From Parablautia muri (lineage in GTDB: Bacteria > Bacillota > Clostridia > Lachnospirales > Lachnospiraceae), in the NCBI RefSeq assembly GCF_009917485.1, contig NZ_QZDT01000007.1:62001-126000 (forward strand): a DNA stretch of 64,000 nucleotides, in the 5' to 3' direction. How positions within the stretch are numbered: the first letter of the stretch is position 1; the number at the start of each line of letters is the position of its first letter. The notes below the pieces were generated by a model. The model was given only the letters and a program-made list of their open reading frames with translations. It had not been told where the DNA came from and did no database searches. A program made the translations under genes and the position numbers. Shown in pieces: positions 1 to 7,384 of the stretch.

Positions 1-2
1 GG

Positions 3-680
3 GAAATTCCGGAGGCGGTTTTCCAGCAGCTGAAGTATGGCAGTTTTATTGCACGGCAGGGGCAGACGGGAGTGCTGGAACGGAATTTTATAGGTCTTTA
101 CGACTATGAATGGGATACCCAGTATAGTTTCTGGGAATATTTGTGCTGTCTTAGGGAAAACAACCCTGAGATATGGGATGAATTGCTGGGAGGAGAGCTG
201 CCGAAGGAAGGGATAGGATATTTTAATGGCACGGCGGTTGTTCCGGGAAACAGTCAGGAGCTGCTTTTTGAGGAGCTTACCATAGGACAGAATCTGACGA
301 TTGGAGCGTTAAAAAGGGTTAATTATGGCAAAAGTCCCTTTGTGAATCGCAGAATACAGCGGAAAATAGAGGAGGTTTATTATGATGCCCAACAAATTTC
401 TAAAAAGGAGACAGATATCCGAAATCTAACAGGATTGCAGAGAAAAATTCTTTCTATTGAAAGATTTGTTATACTGCGTCCTTCTATTATTTTTCTTGAA
501 TTTCCCTATTATGATGTGGGCCTTGCGCAGGTAGAGGAGCTGCGCGGTTATTTGACGAGTCTTGTAAAAAGAAAGATAAAGGTAGTTTATTTTTCTAAGA
601 CATTGGAAAGTATGATGCTGGATTGTAAAGTCATCCTACAAACACAGGATGGAAGAAGTGCAAAAATAGACACCTTATGA
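3..680 (+). CDS. C-terminal part of a degenerate sugar-type ABC ATPase (gene enters from the left)
   Basis: The reading frame is open from base 3, so the gene begins outside the window; the GTG at 72 is only an internal codon. The layout matches the second half of RbsA/MglA-type ATPases, but the key motifs are eroded. Where the family has LSGGNQQK this protein has LTGLQRK, and where it has the Walker B sequence LDEPT it has FLEFPYYD, so the usual Walker B aspartate and catalytic glutamate are not in place. It lies about 80 bp before the binding-protein gene on the same strand. Inference: a non-hydrolysing accessory or regulatory ATPase-like protein of the next transporter; a decaying paralogue is the alternative. 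Confidence 0.55.
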   Translation, partial: EIPEAVFQQLKYGSFIARQGQTGVLERNFIGLYDYEWDTQYSFWEYLCCLRENNPEIWDELLGGELPKEGIGYFNGTAVVPGNSQELLFEELTIGQNLTIGALKRVNYGKSPFVNRRIQRKIEEVYYDAQQISKKETDIRNLTGLQRKILSIERFVILRPSIIFLEFPYYDVGLAQVEELRGYLTSLVKRKIKVVYFSKTLESMMLDCKVILQTQDGRSAKIDTL

Positions 681-761
681 TATTTTTTTCCACCTTTCAT
701 GGAAACGAAAAAACGGTATAGTTTAAATACCATTTAAAACAACGAAAGGGAGGAAAGAAAA

Positions 762-1904
762 ATGACGAGAAAGATAGTTGCTGTATTGTTGGCCTTTGGA
801 CTCACGCTCAGCCTTATGGCCTGCGGTAATTCTGCCGGAACACAGGCAGGAGCTTCCAGTGGAACAGATGAGGCCCAGGACGAGGAACCGGCAGACGAAG
901 GAGATGCCCAGGAAGCACAGGACCAGGAGCCAGCTGATAGTGAAGCTGGAGATGCGGCTGACGCGGCAGCTGATGCTGTAGAGCATGCAGCAGGCGGAGC
1001 TGACCTTAGCGGGAAAAAGGTAGGATTTTCTGCACTCATGATGTCATCAGAATTCTTTACCGATATGTCCAACCAGATGGAAGCATATTTTACAGAGCAC
1101 GGCATGGAATACAGTGTAGCGGATGCAAACGGCAATGCGCAGACACAGATTCAGACAGTGGAAAACTTTGTATCTATGGGTATGGATTACATAATCTGCT
1201 TCGTAGTGGATGCATCCTCTATCAGTGATTCCCTGATTAAGGCAAGGGAGGACGGCGCATTTATCATTGTAATCGGTACGGTTTTAGACAATCAGGATGC
1301 TTATGACGTATGTATCAGTATCAGCCAGAATGAGTCTGGTGTTACGGAAGCAAAGATGGCTGCAGAGTGGATTGAGGCTACATTCCCGGATGCGGAGGAT
1401 GGCTCTATTGAAGTAGGCCTTTTGACCAACTCTGAAAATGAGGATGCTGTCGCAAGATGTGACGGGCTCCGTGAAATCGAAAACTTTACATCCAAGGCGG
1501 TGATTGTTGAGGAGCATGAGACAACACAGGCGGAAGGTGCGGCAGCAGGCCAGACCTACGCGGAAATGATGCTGATGAATAACCCTGACCTTAAGGTTAT
1601 TCTGACCTACGGTACAGACCAGGGACAGGGAGCAAATGAGGCTGTTATGAAGGATTCTTCTATCAACAGTGAGGAATTCGCGGTATTTACGGTAGATACG
1701 GCTGAATTTATCAGGAATAAGGTAAAGGAATCTGCAGATGGGACTTCTGTTCTGCGCGGTACAGTAATGCTTGGCGAAGGAACACCTATGACATGCTATA
1801 ACCTGATGGACGGAACCTGGTCTGACAGAGTAAAAGACAAGGTTTATTCAGAGGAATGTATTATGATTACGCCGGAAACCATTTCAGAGTATTTCCCAGA
1901 ATAA
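762..1904 (+). CDS. Sugar-type ABC transporter substrate-binding lipoprotein (RbsB-like)
   Basis: 380 residues. The N-terminus is a lipoprotein signal ending LSLMAC, with the lipidated cysteine at residue 21, followed by a Glu/Asp/Ala-rich linker to about residue 75. The body, from GKKVGFSALMMSSEFF, has the periplasmic-binding-protein type 1 (Peripla_BP_4) pattern. The start follows GGGAGG. It is the extracellular receptor of the transporter encoded by the next two genes. Since the same strand continues into gallate decarboxylase and tannase genes, the ligand may be a galloyl ester, a phenolic glycoside or the sugar released with gallate, rather than ribose; this is inference. A structured repeat begins directly at its stop codon. 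Confidence 0.9.
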   Translation: MTRKIVAVLLAFGLTLSLMACGNSAGTQAGASSGTDEAQDEEPADEGDAQEAQDQEPADSEAGDAADAAADAVEHAAGGADLSGKKVGFSALMMSSEFFTDMSNQMEAYFTEHGMEYSVADANGNAQTQIQTVENFVSMGMDYIICFVVDASSISDSLIKAREDGAFIIVIGTVLDNQDAYDVCISISQNESGVTEAKMAAEWIEATFPDAEDGSIEVGLLTNSENEDAVARCDGLREIENFTSKAVIVEEHETTQAEGAAAGQTYAEMMLMNNPDLKVILTYGTDQGQGANEAVMKDSSINSEEFAVFTVDTAEFIRNKVKESADGTSVLRGTVMLGEGTPMTCYNLMDGTWSDRVKDKVYSEECIMITPETISEYFPE

Positions 1905-2030
1905 AAGATGAAGATTTTCTAAGGCGTCAAAAAACGCCGTCTAAGAAAATCTAAGTCATCTTTCGAAGAATCGCTTTGCGATTCTTCTGAAATAATATAT
2001 GTGTTGCCTGTGCCGCGAAGCGGCATGTTG
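1904..2030 (+). repeat. Three-hairpin intercistronic repeat, copy A1
   Basis: Starts at the stop codon of the binding-protein gene. Module 1 (1904-1963) is a two-step hairpin: outer arms AAGATGA/TCATCTT, inner arms AGATTTTCT/AGAAAATCT, with the three bases AAG between the 3' inner and 3' outer arms. Module 2 (1965-1987) is GAAGAATCGC-TTT-GCGATTCTTC. Module 3 (about 2011-2024) is GCCGC-GAA-GCGGC, followed by a GGGAAGG stretch. The same architecture recurs with different stem sequences at 43180, 43316 and 47345-47621, and in weaker form at 39050. Confidence 0.7.
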
Positions 2031-2065
2031 GGAAGGATGTAATTGAGATATTACACTGATGGATT

Positions 2066-2111
2066 AAAAAGGGACTGTTGTAAAATCATTGCATTTTATA
2101 ACAGCCCTTTT
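2066..2111 (+). terminator. Attenuator-like hairpin between binding-protein and ATPase genes
   Basis: Long imperfect stem with arms AAAAGGG-CTGTTGTAAAAT and ATTTTATAACAGCCCTTTT, ending in a T run and standing 24 bp before the ATPase start. A partial terminator here would let the binding protein be made in excess of ATPase and permease, a common arrangement. Read-through is expected because no other promoter is obvious. Confidence 0.55.
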
Positions 2112-2134
2112 CATAACAGAAAGGCAGGGTATTT

Positions 2135-3619
2135 ATGGCAAAGGTGCTGGAAGTAAAAAATGTGACCAAAACATATCCTGGTGTGGTGGCTTTAGATAAC
2201 GTTTCTTTTGATGTGGAAAAGGGAGAAATCCTTGCGCTGATTGGCGAGAACGGAGCGGGAAAGTCTACGGTAATTAAAACCATTGCCGGAGCAATTGCGC
2301 CAGACAGCGGCATGATTATCATTGACGGAAAGGCATATGATAACCTGAACCCTTCCGTGGCAAAAGAAGCAGGTATCGGGGTGGTATATCAGGAATTGAA
2401 TCTTGTCCCGTCCTTAAGTATCATGGAAAATATTTTTCTCGGGGATAAGGTGGGCGGCAATAAGATAATGCCGGATTTTAAAGAGATGAAAACAAGGGCC
2501 GAAGAAATCATGACGGACCTGGGGGTGGAAATAGACGTACATACACAGGTGCAGATGCTTTCCACGGCGCAGATGCAGATTGTGGAGATTGCAAAGGCAG
2601 TTGTGAAAAACTGTAAGGTGCTGATTATGGATGAGCCATCGGCGTCTATCCCAATGGCGGAGGTTCAGAATATGTTCCGCATTGTCAGAAGGCTCAAGGA
2701 AAAGGGCGTGTCGGTTATCTATATCAGCCATCGCTTGGAGGAGCTGTTTGAGCTGTGCGATCGGGTTACGGTATTTCGGGACGGGCAGTATGTTGTCACA
2801 AGGAATGTTGCGGATATTACCAAGAAAGACTTAATTAAATACATGATTGGCAGGGAACTGACAGAGAAATTCCCTGAACGAAATGTGACCTTTGGAGAAC
2901 CGGTGCTAAAGGTAAAGGACCTTACCGGAAACGGCGATTTCCATGTGAATCTTTTCCTGAAAAAAGGAGAAATTTTAGGTCTGGCCGGACTGGTAGGCGC
3001 AGGAAGGACGGAGCTTGCTAAAATGCTCTGCGGAGATGTGAAGCCGGAGAGCGGCGAGATTATCATTAAGGGAAGACAGATGAAGGCGGCTTCAGCAGCG
3101 GACGGTGTGGAAATGGGTATTGGACTTGTGCCGGAAGACCGGAAGCTGGAAGGGGTGTTCTTAAACTACACCATTGAGTGGAATATTCCCATTATGAGTA
3201 TGCGCAGAATCAGCAAGTTTGGGATTGTGAACTTTAAGGAGGCTGACAGGCTTACTAATACATATGTGGAAACACTGGCAATCAAAACGCCCAGCGTAAA
3301 ACAGGAGGTAAAGAATTTATCCGGTGGGAATCAGCAAAAGGTGGTGGTAGCAAAGGTGCTGGCGGCAGATAATGACATTTTGATTTTTGATGAACCCACA
3401 AGAGGGATTGATGTGGGGGCAAAGCAGGAAATCTATAAGCTGATGAACCGGCTTGTGGAGGAAGGAAAATCTATTTTGATGATATCCTCGGAGATGGAGG
3501 AGCTGCTTGGGATGAGTGACCGGATTGTGGTACTGCATGAGGGGAAAGTCAGCGGGACGCTTGAAAAAGATGCATTTAGTCAGAACAGGGTTCTTGAGCT
3601 TGCATCCGGAATAGCGTAA
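2135..3619 (+). CDS. Sugar-type ABC transporter ATP-binding protein (RbsA/MglA family)
   Basis: 494 residues, normal for the two-domain CUT2 ATPases. Domain 1 has Walker A GENGAGKST at residues 37-45 and Walker B LIMDEPSA. Domain 2 has the family's altered Walker A (GLVGAGRTELAK), signature LSGGNQQK and Walker B IFDEPTRGIDVGAK. It energises the importer whose permease follows about 100 bp downstream. CUT2 systems usually carry monosaccharides or small polar metabolites; the linked tannase and decarboxylase genes suggest an unusual cargo here. The start is supported by AAGGCAGGG. Confidence 0.93.
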   Translation: MAKVLEVKNVTKTYPGVVALDNVSFDVEKGEILALIGENGAGKSTVIKTIAGAIAPDSGMIIIDGKAYDNLNPSVAKEAGIGVVYQELNLVPSLSIMENIFLGDKVGGNKIMPDFKEMKTRAEEIMTDLGVEIDVHTQVQMLSTAQMQIVEIAKAVVKNCKVLIMDEPSASIPMAEVQNMFRIVRRLKEKGVSVIYISHRLEELFELCDRVTVFRDGQYVVTRNVADITKKDLIKYMIGRELTEKFPERNVTFGEPVLKVKDLTGNGDFHVNLFLKKGEILGLAGLVGAGRTELAKMLCGDVKPESGEIIIKGRQMKAASAADGVEMGIGLVPEDRKLEGVFLNYTIEWNIPIMSMRRISKFGIVNFKEADRLTNTYVETLAIKTPSVKQEVKNLSGGNQQKVVVAKVLAADNDILIFDEPTRGIDVGAKQEIYKLMNRLVEEGKSILMISSEMEELLGMSDRIVVLHEGKVSGTLEKDAFSQNRVLELASGIA

Positions 3620-3717
3620 GTTACAGGATTTTAACAGATTTGTGCCTGACGCATCATGCATTTTGTATCAATCGTATGCATACAGTTTGCAGGTGGCGGG
3701 CAGGATGGAGGACTTAT

Positions 3718-4701
3718 ATGGCAAAAATAATTGATTTTGGTAGAAGAAATCTGGCATGGGTGCTGCTGGTGTTTATCTGTATCATTTTTTCTTTTACCAG
3801 CAGGAACTTTTTTACGGTTACAAATATATTGAATATTTTAAACCAAAACGCCTATATTATCATCAGCACATATGGAATTGCGCTGATTATGATGTCCGGC
3901 GGCCTGGATATGGCGGTGGGGTATCAGATGAGTATTTGCGGCGTTATCTGCGCTCTTTTGGTAACGCAGTGGGGCATGCCTATTTTGCTGGCATTCTTGA
4001 TTACGATTGCAATTAGTGTTCTTTTTGGTGCACTTGGAACTTTATTGGAACAGCTTCTGCAGCTGCCGAGAATTTTCATTTCCATCGGTTTGAGTACTGT
4101 TTACCAGGGAATTGCGTACGTAATTACCAACTCCAAGACGATTTCCGGTCTGCCGGATTCCTTTAAGGTTTTGGGGCAGGGGACAATTTTACATCCCAGC
4201 TTGACATGGGCTACGATTATCATGATTGTGTTTGGCGTGGTGATGAGCTTTGTTATGAGCCGTACTTACTTTGGGCGTTATGTCTTTGCACTTGGCGGAA
4301 ATGAGGCGGCGGCACGGCTGGCGGGAATTAATGTAAAAAAAATGAAATATGTTATTGGCTGTGTGGCCGGATTTTTCTGTGGCCTTGGGGCGCTTATTTT
4401 GACTTCCAGAGTTGGAGCGGCTGCGGCAAGCACGGCGGCCGGAACGGAAATTACGATTATGACAGGCGTTCTGGTGGGCGGCGTGTCCGTCCGCGGCGGG
4501 GATGGAAAGATTGCCAACTGTATTGCGGGTGTTTTGATTATGGGACTTTTGGCCAACGGAATGCAGCTGGCGGGGCTTAATACTTATTATCAGTATATTG
4601 CGAAGGGCTCAATTATGTTGCTGGTGATGTGGTTTGATGCGTTCCAGATTAAACGCAGGGCGATTGCAGCCAATAAGCGGAAGGAAGCAAGAGCAGAGTA
4701 A
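3718..4701 (+). CDS. Sugar-type ABC transporter permease (RbsC family)
   Basis: 327 residues from the ATG at 3718, chosen over an upstream in-frame start at 3640 because ATGGAGGA stands just before it and MAKIIDFGRRNLAW is a normal family N-terminus. Around nine hydrophobic segments are visible, including the conserved stretch GGLDMAVG and the cytoplasmic loop GGNEAAARLAGIN typical of BPD_transp_2 permeases. It should form the membrane channel with the ATPase upstream. The protein ends in a basic tail. The operon continues into lpdC 83 bp later. Confidence 0.92.
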   Translation: MAKIIDFGRRNLAWVLLVFICIIFSFTSRNFFTVTNILNILNQNAYIIISTYGIALIMMSGGLDMAVGYQMSICGVICALLVTQWGMPILLAFLITIAISVLFGALGTLLEQLLQLPRIFISIGLSTVYQGIAYVITNSKTISGLPDSFKVLGQGTILHPSLTWATIIMIVFGVVMSFVMSRTYFGRYVFALGGNEAAARLAGINVKKMKYVIGCVAGFFCGLGALILTSRVGAAAASTAAGTEITIMTGVLVGGVSVRGGDGKIANCIAGVLIMGLLANGMQLAGLNTYYQYIAKGSIMLLVMWFDAFQIKRRAIAANKRKEARAE

Positions 4702-4732
4702 AGCTGCTGCAAAGCGGGATCATGCACACAAC

Positions 4733-4756
4733 AAATTTGTGCTTACGCCCAAATTT
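4733..4756 (+). repeat. Leader hairpin repeat, family D, before lpdC
   Basis: Imperfect hairpin AAATTTGTGC-TTAC-GCCCAAATTT, followed 19 bases later by ATGGAGGA and the lpdC start. Near-identical hairpins stand before the tannase, DHFR-like and secA genes, and farther upstream of the second LacI gene. Confidence 0.6.
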
Positions 4757-4784
4757 AAGGGCTGTTGGAAGCATGGAGGATAGT

Positions 4785-6257
4785 ATGAAAAATGGGATTG
4801 AGGATTTAAGAAGTGCCCTGGAATTTTTAAAGGGAAAGGAAGGGCAGCTTATAGAGACAGCCGTTGAGGTTGATCCGATGGCTGAGATTTCCGGTGTTTA
4901 TCGCCATGTGGGAGCCGGAGGCACAGTGGTAAGGCCCACGAAGGAAGGGCCCGCCATGGTTTTTCATAATGTTAAGGGACATCCGCAGGCCAAGGTGGCC
5001 ATTGGGCTTCTTGCCAGCAGAGAGAGGGTAGGCATGCTGCTTGACTGCGATCCTAAGAGGCTTGGGTTTTTGCTAAAGGACAGTGTGAAAAATCCCATTC
5101 CGCCAATCGTGATTCCAAACGAGAGGGCAAAGTGCCAGGAGGTTGTGCATTTGGCAGATGAGGAAGGATTTGATATTCGGAAGCTTTTGCCTGCGCCAAC
5201 CAATACGCCGGAGGATGCAGGGCCGTATATTACGCTGGGGATGTGCTACGCATCGAATCCGGAGACGGGGGAATCGGATGTAACGATTCACAGGATGTGT
5301 TTGCAGTCGAAGGATGAAATTTCTATCTTTTTACAGCCAGGGGTGCGTCATATTGATTATTTTAGACAGAAGGCGGAAGCAGCGGGAAAGGCTCTGCCCA
5401 TTTCGGTTAGCATAGGGGTGGACCCGGCGATTGAGATTGCCTCTTGCTTTGAACCGCCGACTACGCCCCTGGGGTTTGATGAATTACAGATAGCCGGGGC
5501 GATCCGTAAAAAACCGGTGGAACTGGTTAAGTGTCTGACGATTGATGAAAAGGCAATTGCCAATGCGGAGTATGTGATAGAGGGAGAGCTTCTCCCCAAT
5601 GTAAGGGTGCGTGAGGACCAAAATTCTAACACAGGGAAGGCGATGCCGGAATTTCCGGGGTACTGTGGACCGGCAAATAAGGAGCTTCCGGTAATTAAGG
5701 TAAAGGCGGTGACAACGCGTAAGAACCCTATTATGCAAACCTGCATTGGGCCCAGTGAGGAGCACGTGTCTATGGCGGGGATTCCCACGGAGGCAAGTAT
5801 TCTTGGGATGGTAGAAAAGGCTATGCCGGGAAAGCTTTTAAACGTTTACTGCGCATCCTCGGGAGGGGGAAAATATATTGCGGTTATGCAGTTTAAAAAA
5901 TCAGTTCCCTCAGATGAAGGAAGGCATAGACAGGCCGCGCTTTTAGCGTTTAGCGCATTTGCGGAGTTAAAGCATGTTTTTCTTGTGGACGAGGATGTGG
6001 ATTGCTTTGATATGAAGGATGTGATGTGGGCTATGACCACGAGATTCCAGGCGGATATTGATATGATTCCGATACCGGGGGTACAGTGTCATCCGCTTGA
6101 CCCTTCTAATGGGCCGGAATATTCCGGCCATATCAGGGCCAGAGGAGTTGCCTGCAAAGCCATCTTCGACTGTACGGTTCCCTTTGACCAGAAGGAGCGG
6201 TTTAAGCGGGCTGCGTTTATGGAAGTGGATGCAGAGAAGTGGGCAGAGTTTCTGTAA
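4785..6257 (+). CDS. lpdC: Gallate decarboxylase catalytic subunit, UbiD family
   Basis: 490 residues from the ATG at 4785, preceded by GGAGGA at 4775; an upstream in-frame ATG at 4722 gives an N-terminus unlike the family. UbiD enzymes use prenylated FMN to decarboxylate aromatic or alpha,beta-unsaturated acids. Visible family features include the N-terminal RHVGAGGTVVRPTKEGPA region, GFDELQIAGAIRKKP, and the glutamate pair in NAEYVIEGEL, which corresponds to the catalytic Glu network. It is followed by its own UbiX-type and LpdD-type partners and a tannase, so gallate (or protocatechuate) is the most likely substrate, giving pyrogallol (or catechol) plus CO2. The exact phenolic acid is inferred from context. 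Confidence 0.88.
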   Translation: MKNGIEDLRSALEFLKGKEGQLIETAVEVDPMAEISGVYRHVGAGGTVVRPTKEGPAMVFHNVKGHPQAKVAIGLLASRERVGMLLDCDPKRLGFLLKDSVKNPIPPIVIPNERAKCQEVVHLADEEGFDIRKLLPAPTNTPEDAGPYITLGMCYASNPETGESDVTIHRMCLQSKDEISIFLQPGVRHIDYFRQKAEAAGKALPISVSIGVDPAIEIASCFEPPTTPLGFDELQIAGAIRKKPVELVKCLTIDEKAIANAEYVIEGELLPNVRVREDQNSNTGKAMPEFPGYCGPANKELPVIKVKAVTTRKNPIMQTCIGPSEEHVSMAGIPTEASILGMVEKAMPGKLLNVYCASSGGGKYIAVMQFKKSVPSDEGRHRQAALLAFSAFAELKHVFLVDEDVDCFDMKDVMWAMTTRFQADIDMIPIPGVQCHPLDPSNGPEYSGHIRARGVACKAIFDCTVPFDQKERFKRAAFMEVDAEKWAEFL

Positions 6258-6382
6258 AATATGGATAAGTTGAATGCTACAAAAATTGATACGGAAGCTT
6301 TACAATAAAGCATCAGGTATAAGGAATTGGTAGGAAAGAAACAAATAAATGGATGCAAGGCATCAGATGATAAGGGAGTATC

Positions 6383-6955
6383 ATGGAAAGAAAAAGGATT
6401 ATCGTGGGAGCTGCGGGGGCCAGCGGATTTCCGGTTTTGGAGGCATGTCTTAAAATCATTTCTGATGAGACGGATTTTGCGTCCTGTCTGATTATGAGCG
6501 ACAATGCCGGGCTGACCCTTGCCCATGAGATGGGAAAGCAGCAGGAGACGTATGAAGGGTATGCGGATTATGTTTTTTCTCCGGGCGAGATAGGCGCATT
6601 GCCTGCCAGCGGAACCTTTCAGACGGAAGGAATGTTGATTGTGCCCTGCAGCATGAAAACTGCAGCCGGGATTTACAGTGGTTATACGGACAATTTGCTT
6701 TTGCGGGCAGCGGATGTTACGCTTAAGGAGCATAGGACGCTTGTGCTTGGGGTAAGGGAAACACCGCTGAGCTCCATTCATCTGCGAAACCTTTATGAGC
6801 TTTCTAAGCTGCCCGGGGTGTGGATTGTCCCGCTGATGATGACCTTTTATCATCATCCGAAGGAGATTGGGGATATGGTCTATCATATGGCAGCGAAGCT
6901 GTTAGAACCTTTTGGAATTGAGCCTAAGGAGTACCGAAGATGGAACGGACTATAA
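6383..6955 (+). CDS. lpdB: Flavin prenyltransferase, UbiX/LpdB family
   Basis: 190 residues. It makes the prenylated FMN cofactor for the neighbouring UbiD-type decarboxylase by joining dimethylallyl phosphate to FMN. Family marks are the N-terminal GAAGASG flavin loop, IVPCSMKTAAGIYSGYTDNLLLRAADV, and the RETPLSSIHLRN segment. The start has AAGGGAG nearby. It overlaps the next gene by 16 bp, showing translational coupling. About 125 bp without a gene separates it from lpdC. Confidence 0.92.
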   Translation: MERKRIIVGAAGASGFPVLEACLKIISDETDFASCLIMSDNAGLTLAHEMGKQQETYEGYADYVFSPGEIGALPASGTFQTEGMLIVPCSMKTAAGIYSGYTDNLLLRAADVTLKEHRTLVLGVRETPLSSIHLRNLYELSKLPGVWIVPLMMTFYHHPKEIGDMVYHMAAKLLEPFGIEPKEYRRWNGL

Positions 6956-7317
6956 AGAAATCACTTTCCTTTGGGGAGCTTACATTGAAAATAACAGAGG
7001 TGGGAGAGGATTGGCATTTATTGTTAACAGGAGGGGAAAAGCCTCATGTGGGATGCGCAGTTCTTGCGGTTCCAAGGCCTTCTTTGACAGGTAGTGGGAA
7101 AACCAGCGTTACATCTTCTGTTCTGAATCTGACAGGACATAAGGATGAAACCATATGTAGATATTTGGCGGAGGAAATAGCGAAAAGAAAAAATGCGGTG
7201 ACGGTCTGCACCGGCGGGGTTCATGTGGATCATATTACGAAAGAGCAAATGGAAGAAGTGCTTAGCACGGTAAAGGATATGGCTGAGGCTTGCGGTATGC
7301 AGGAGGTAGAAGGTTGA
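6940..7317 (+). CDS. lpdD: LpdD-like third subunit of the gallate decarboxylase system
   Basis: 125 residues, overlapping the end of lpdB. The third gene of non-oxidative hydroxyarylic acid decarboxylase clusters encodes a small protein thought to act as a prenylated-flavin chaperone (LpdD-like family). Visible features are a beta-rich N-terminus, a central AVPRPSLTGSGKTSVTSSV stretch and a C-terminal VCTGGVHVDHITKEQ motif. Order C-B-D is shared with other such clusters. Assignment rests on size, position and motif memory, not on a database match. Confidence 0.75.
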   Translation: MERTIKKSLSFGELTLKITEVGEDWHLLLTGGEKPHVGCAVLAVPRPSLTGSGKTSVTSSVLNLTGHKDETICRYLAEEIAKRKNAVTVCTGGVHVDHITKEQMEEVLSTVKDMAEACGMQEVEG

Positions 7318-7340
7318 AAGAATTGCATTCTTTCAACCGC

Positions 7341-7364
7341 AAATTTGTGCTTGAGCGCACAAAT
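7341..7364 (+). repeat. Leader hairpin repeat, family D, before tannase
   Basis: Hairpin ATTTGTGC-TTGAGC-GCACAAAT with eight perfect pairs, 20 bp before the tannase gene and followed by AAAGGAG. The right arm differs from the lpdC copy, yet pairing is improved, so the fold rather than the exact sequence seems kept. Confidence 0.55.
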
Positions 7365-7384
7365 CCGCACGTTGAGAAAGGAGC

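Noticed and set aside
723-1135. Long minus-strand reading frames opposite the first binding-protein gene
   Set aside because: They are low-complexity mirror images of the linker-encoding region (Ser/Ala-rich), have no ribosome binding site and lie inside a clear plus-strand gene.
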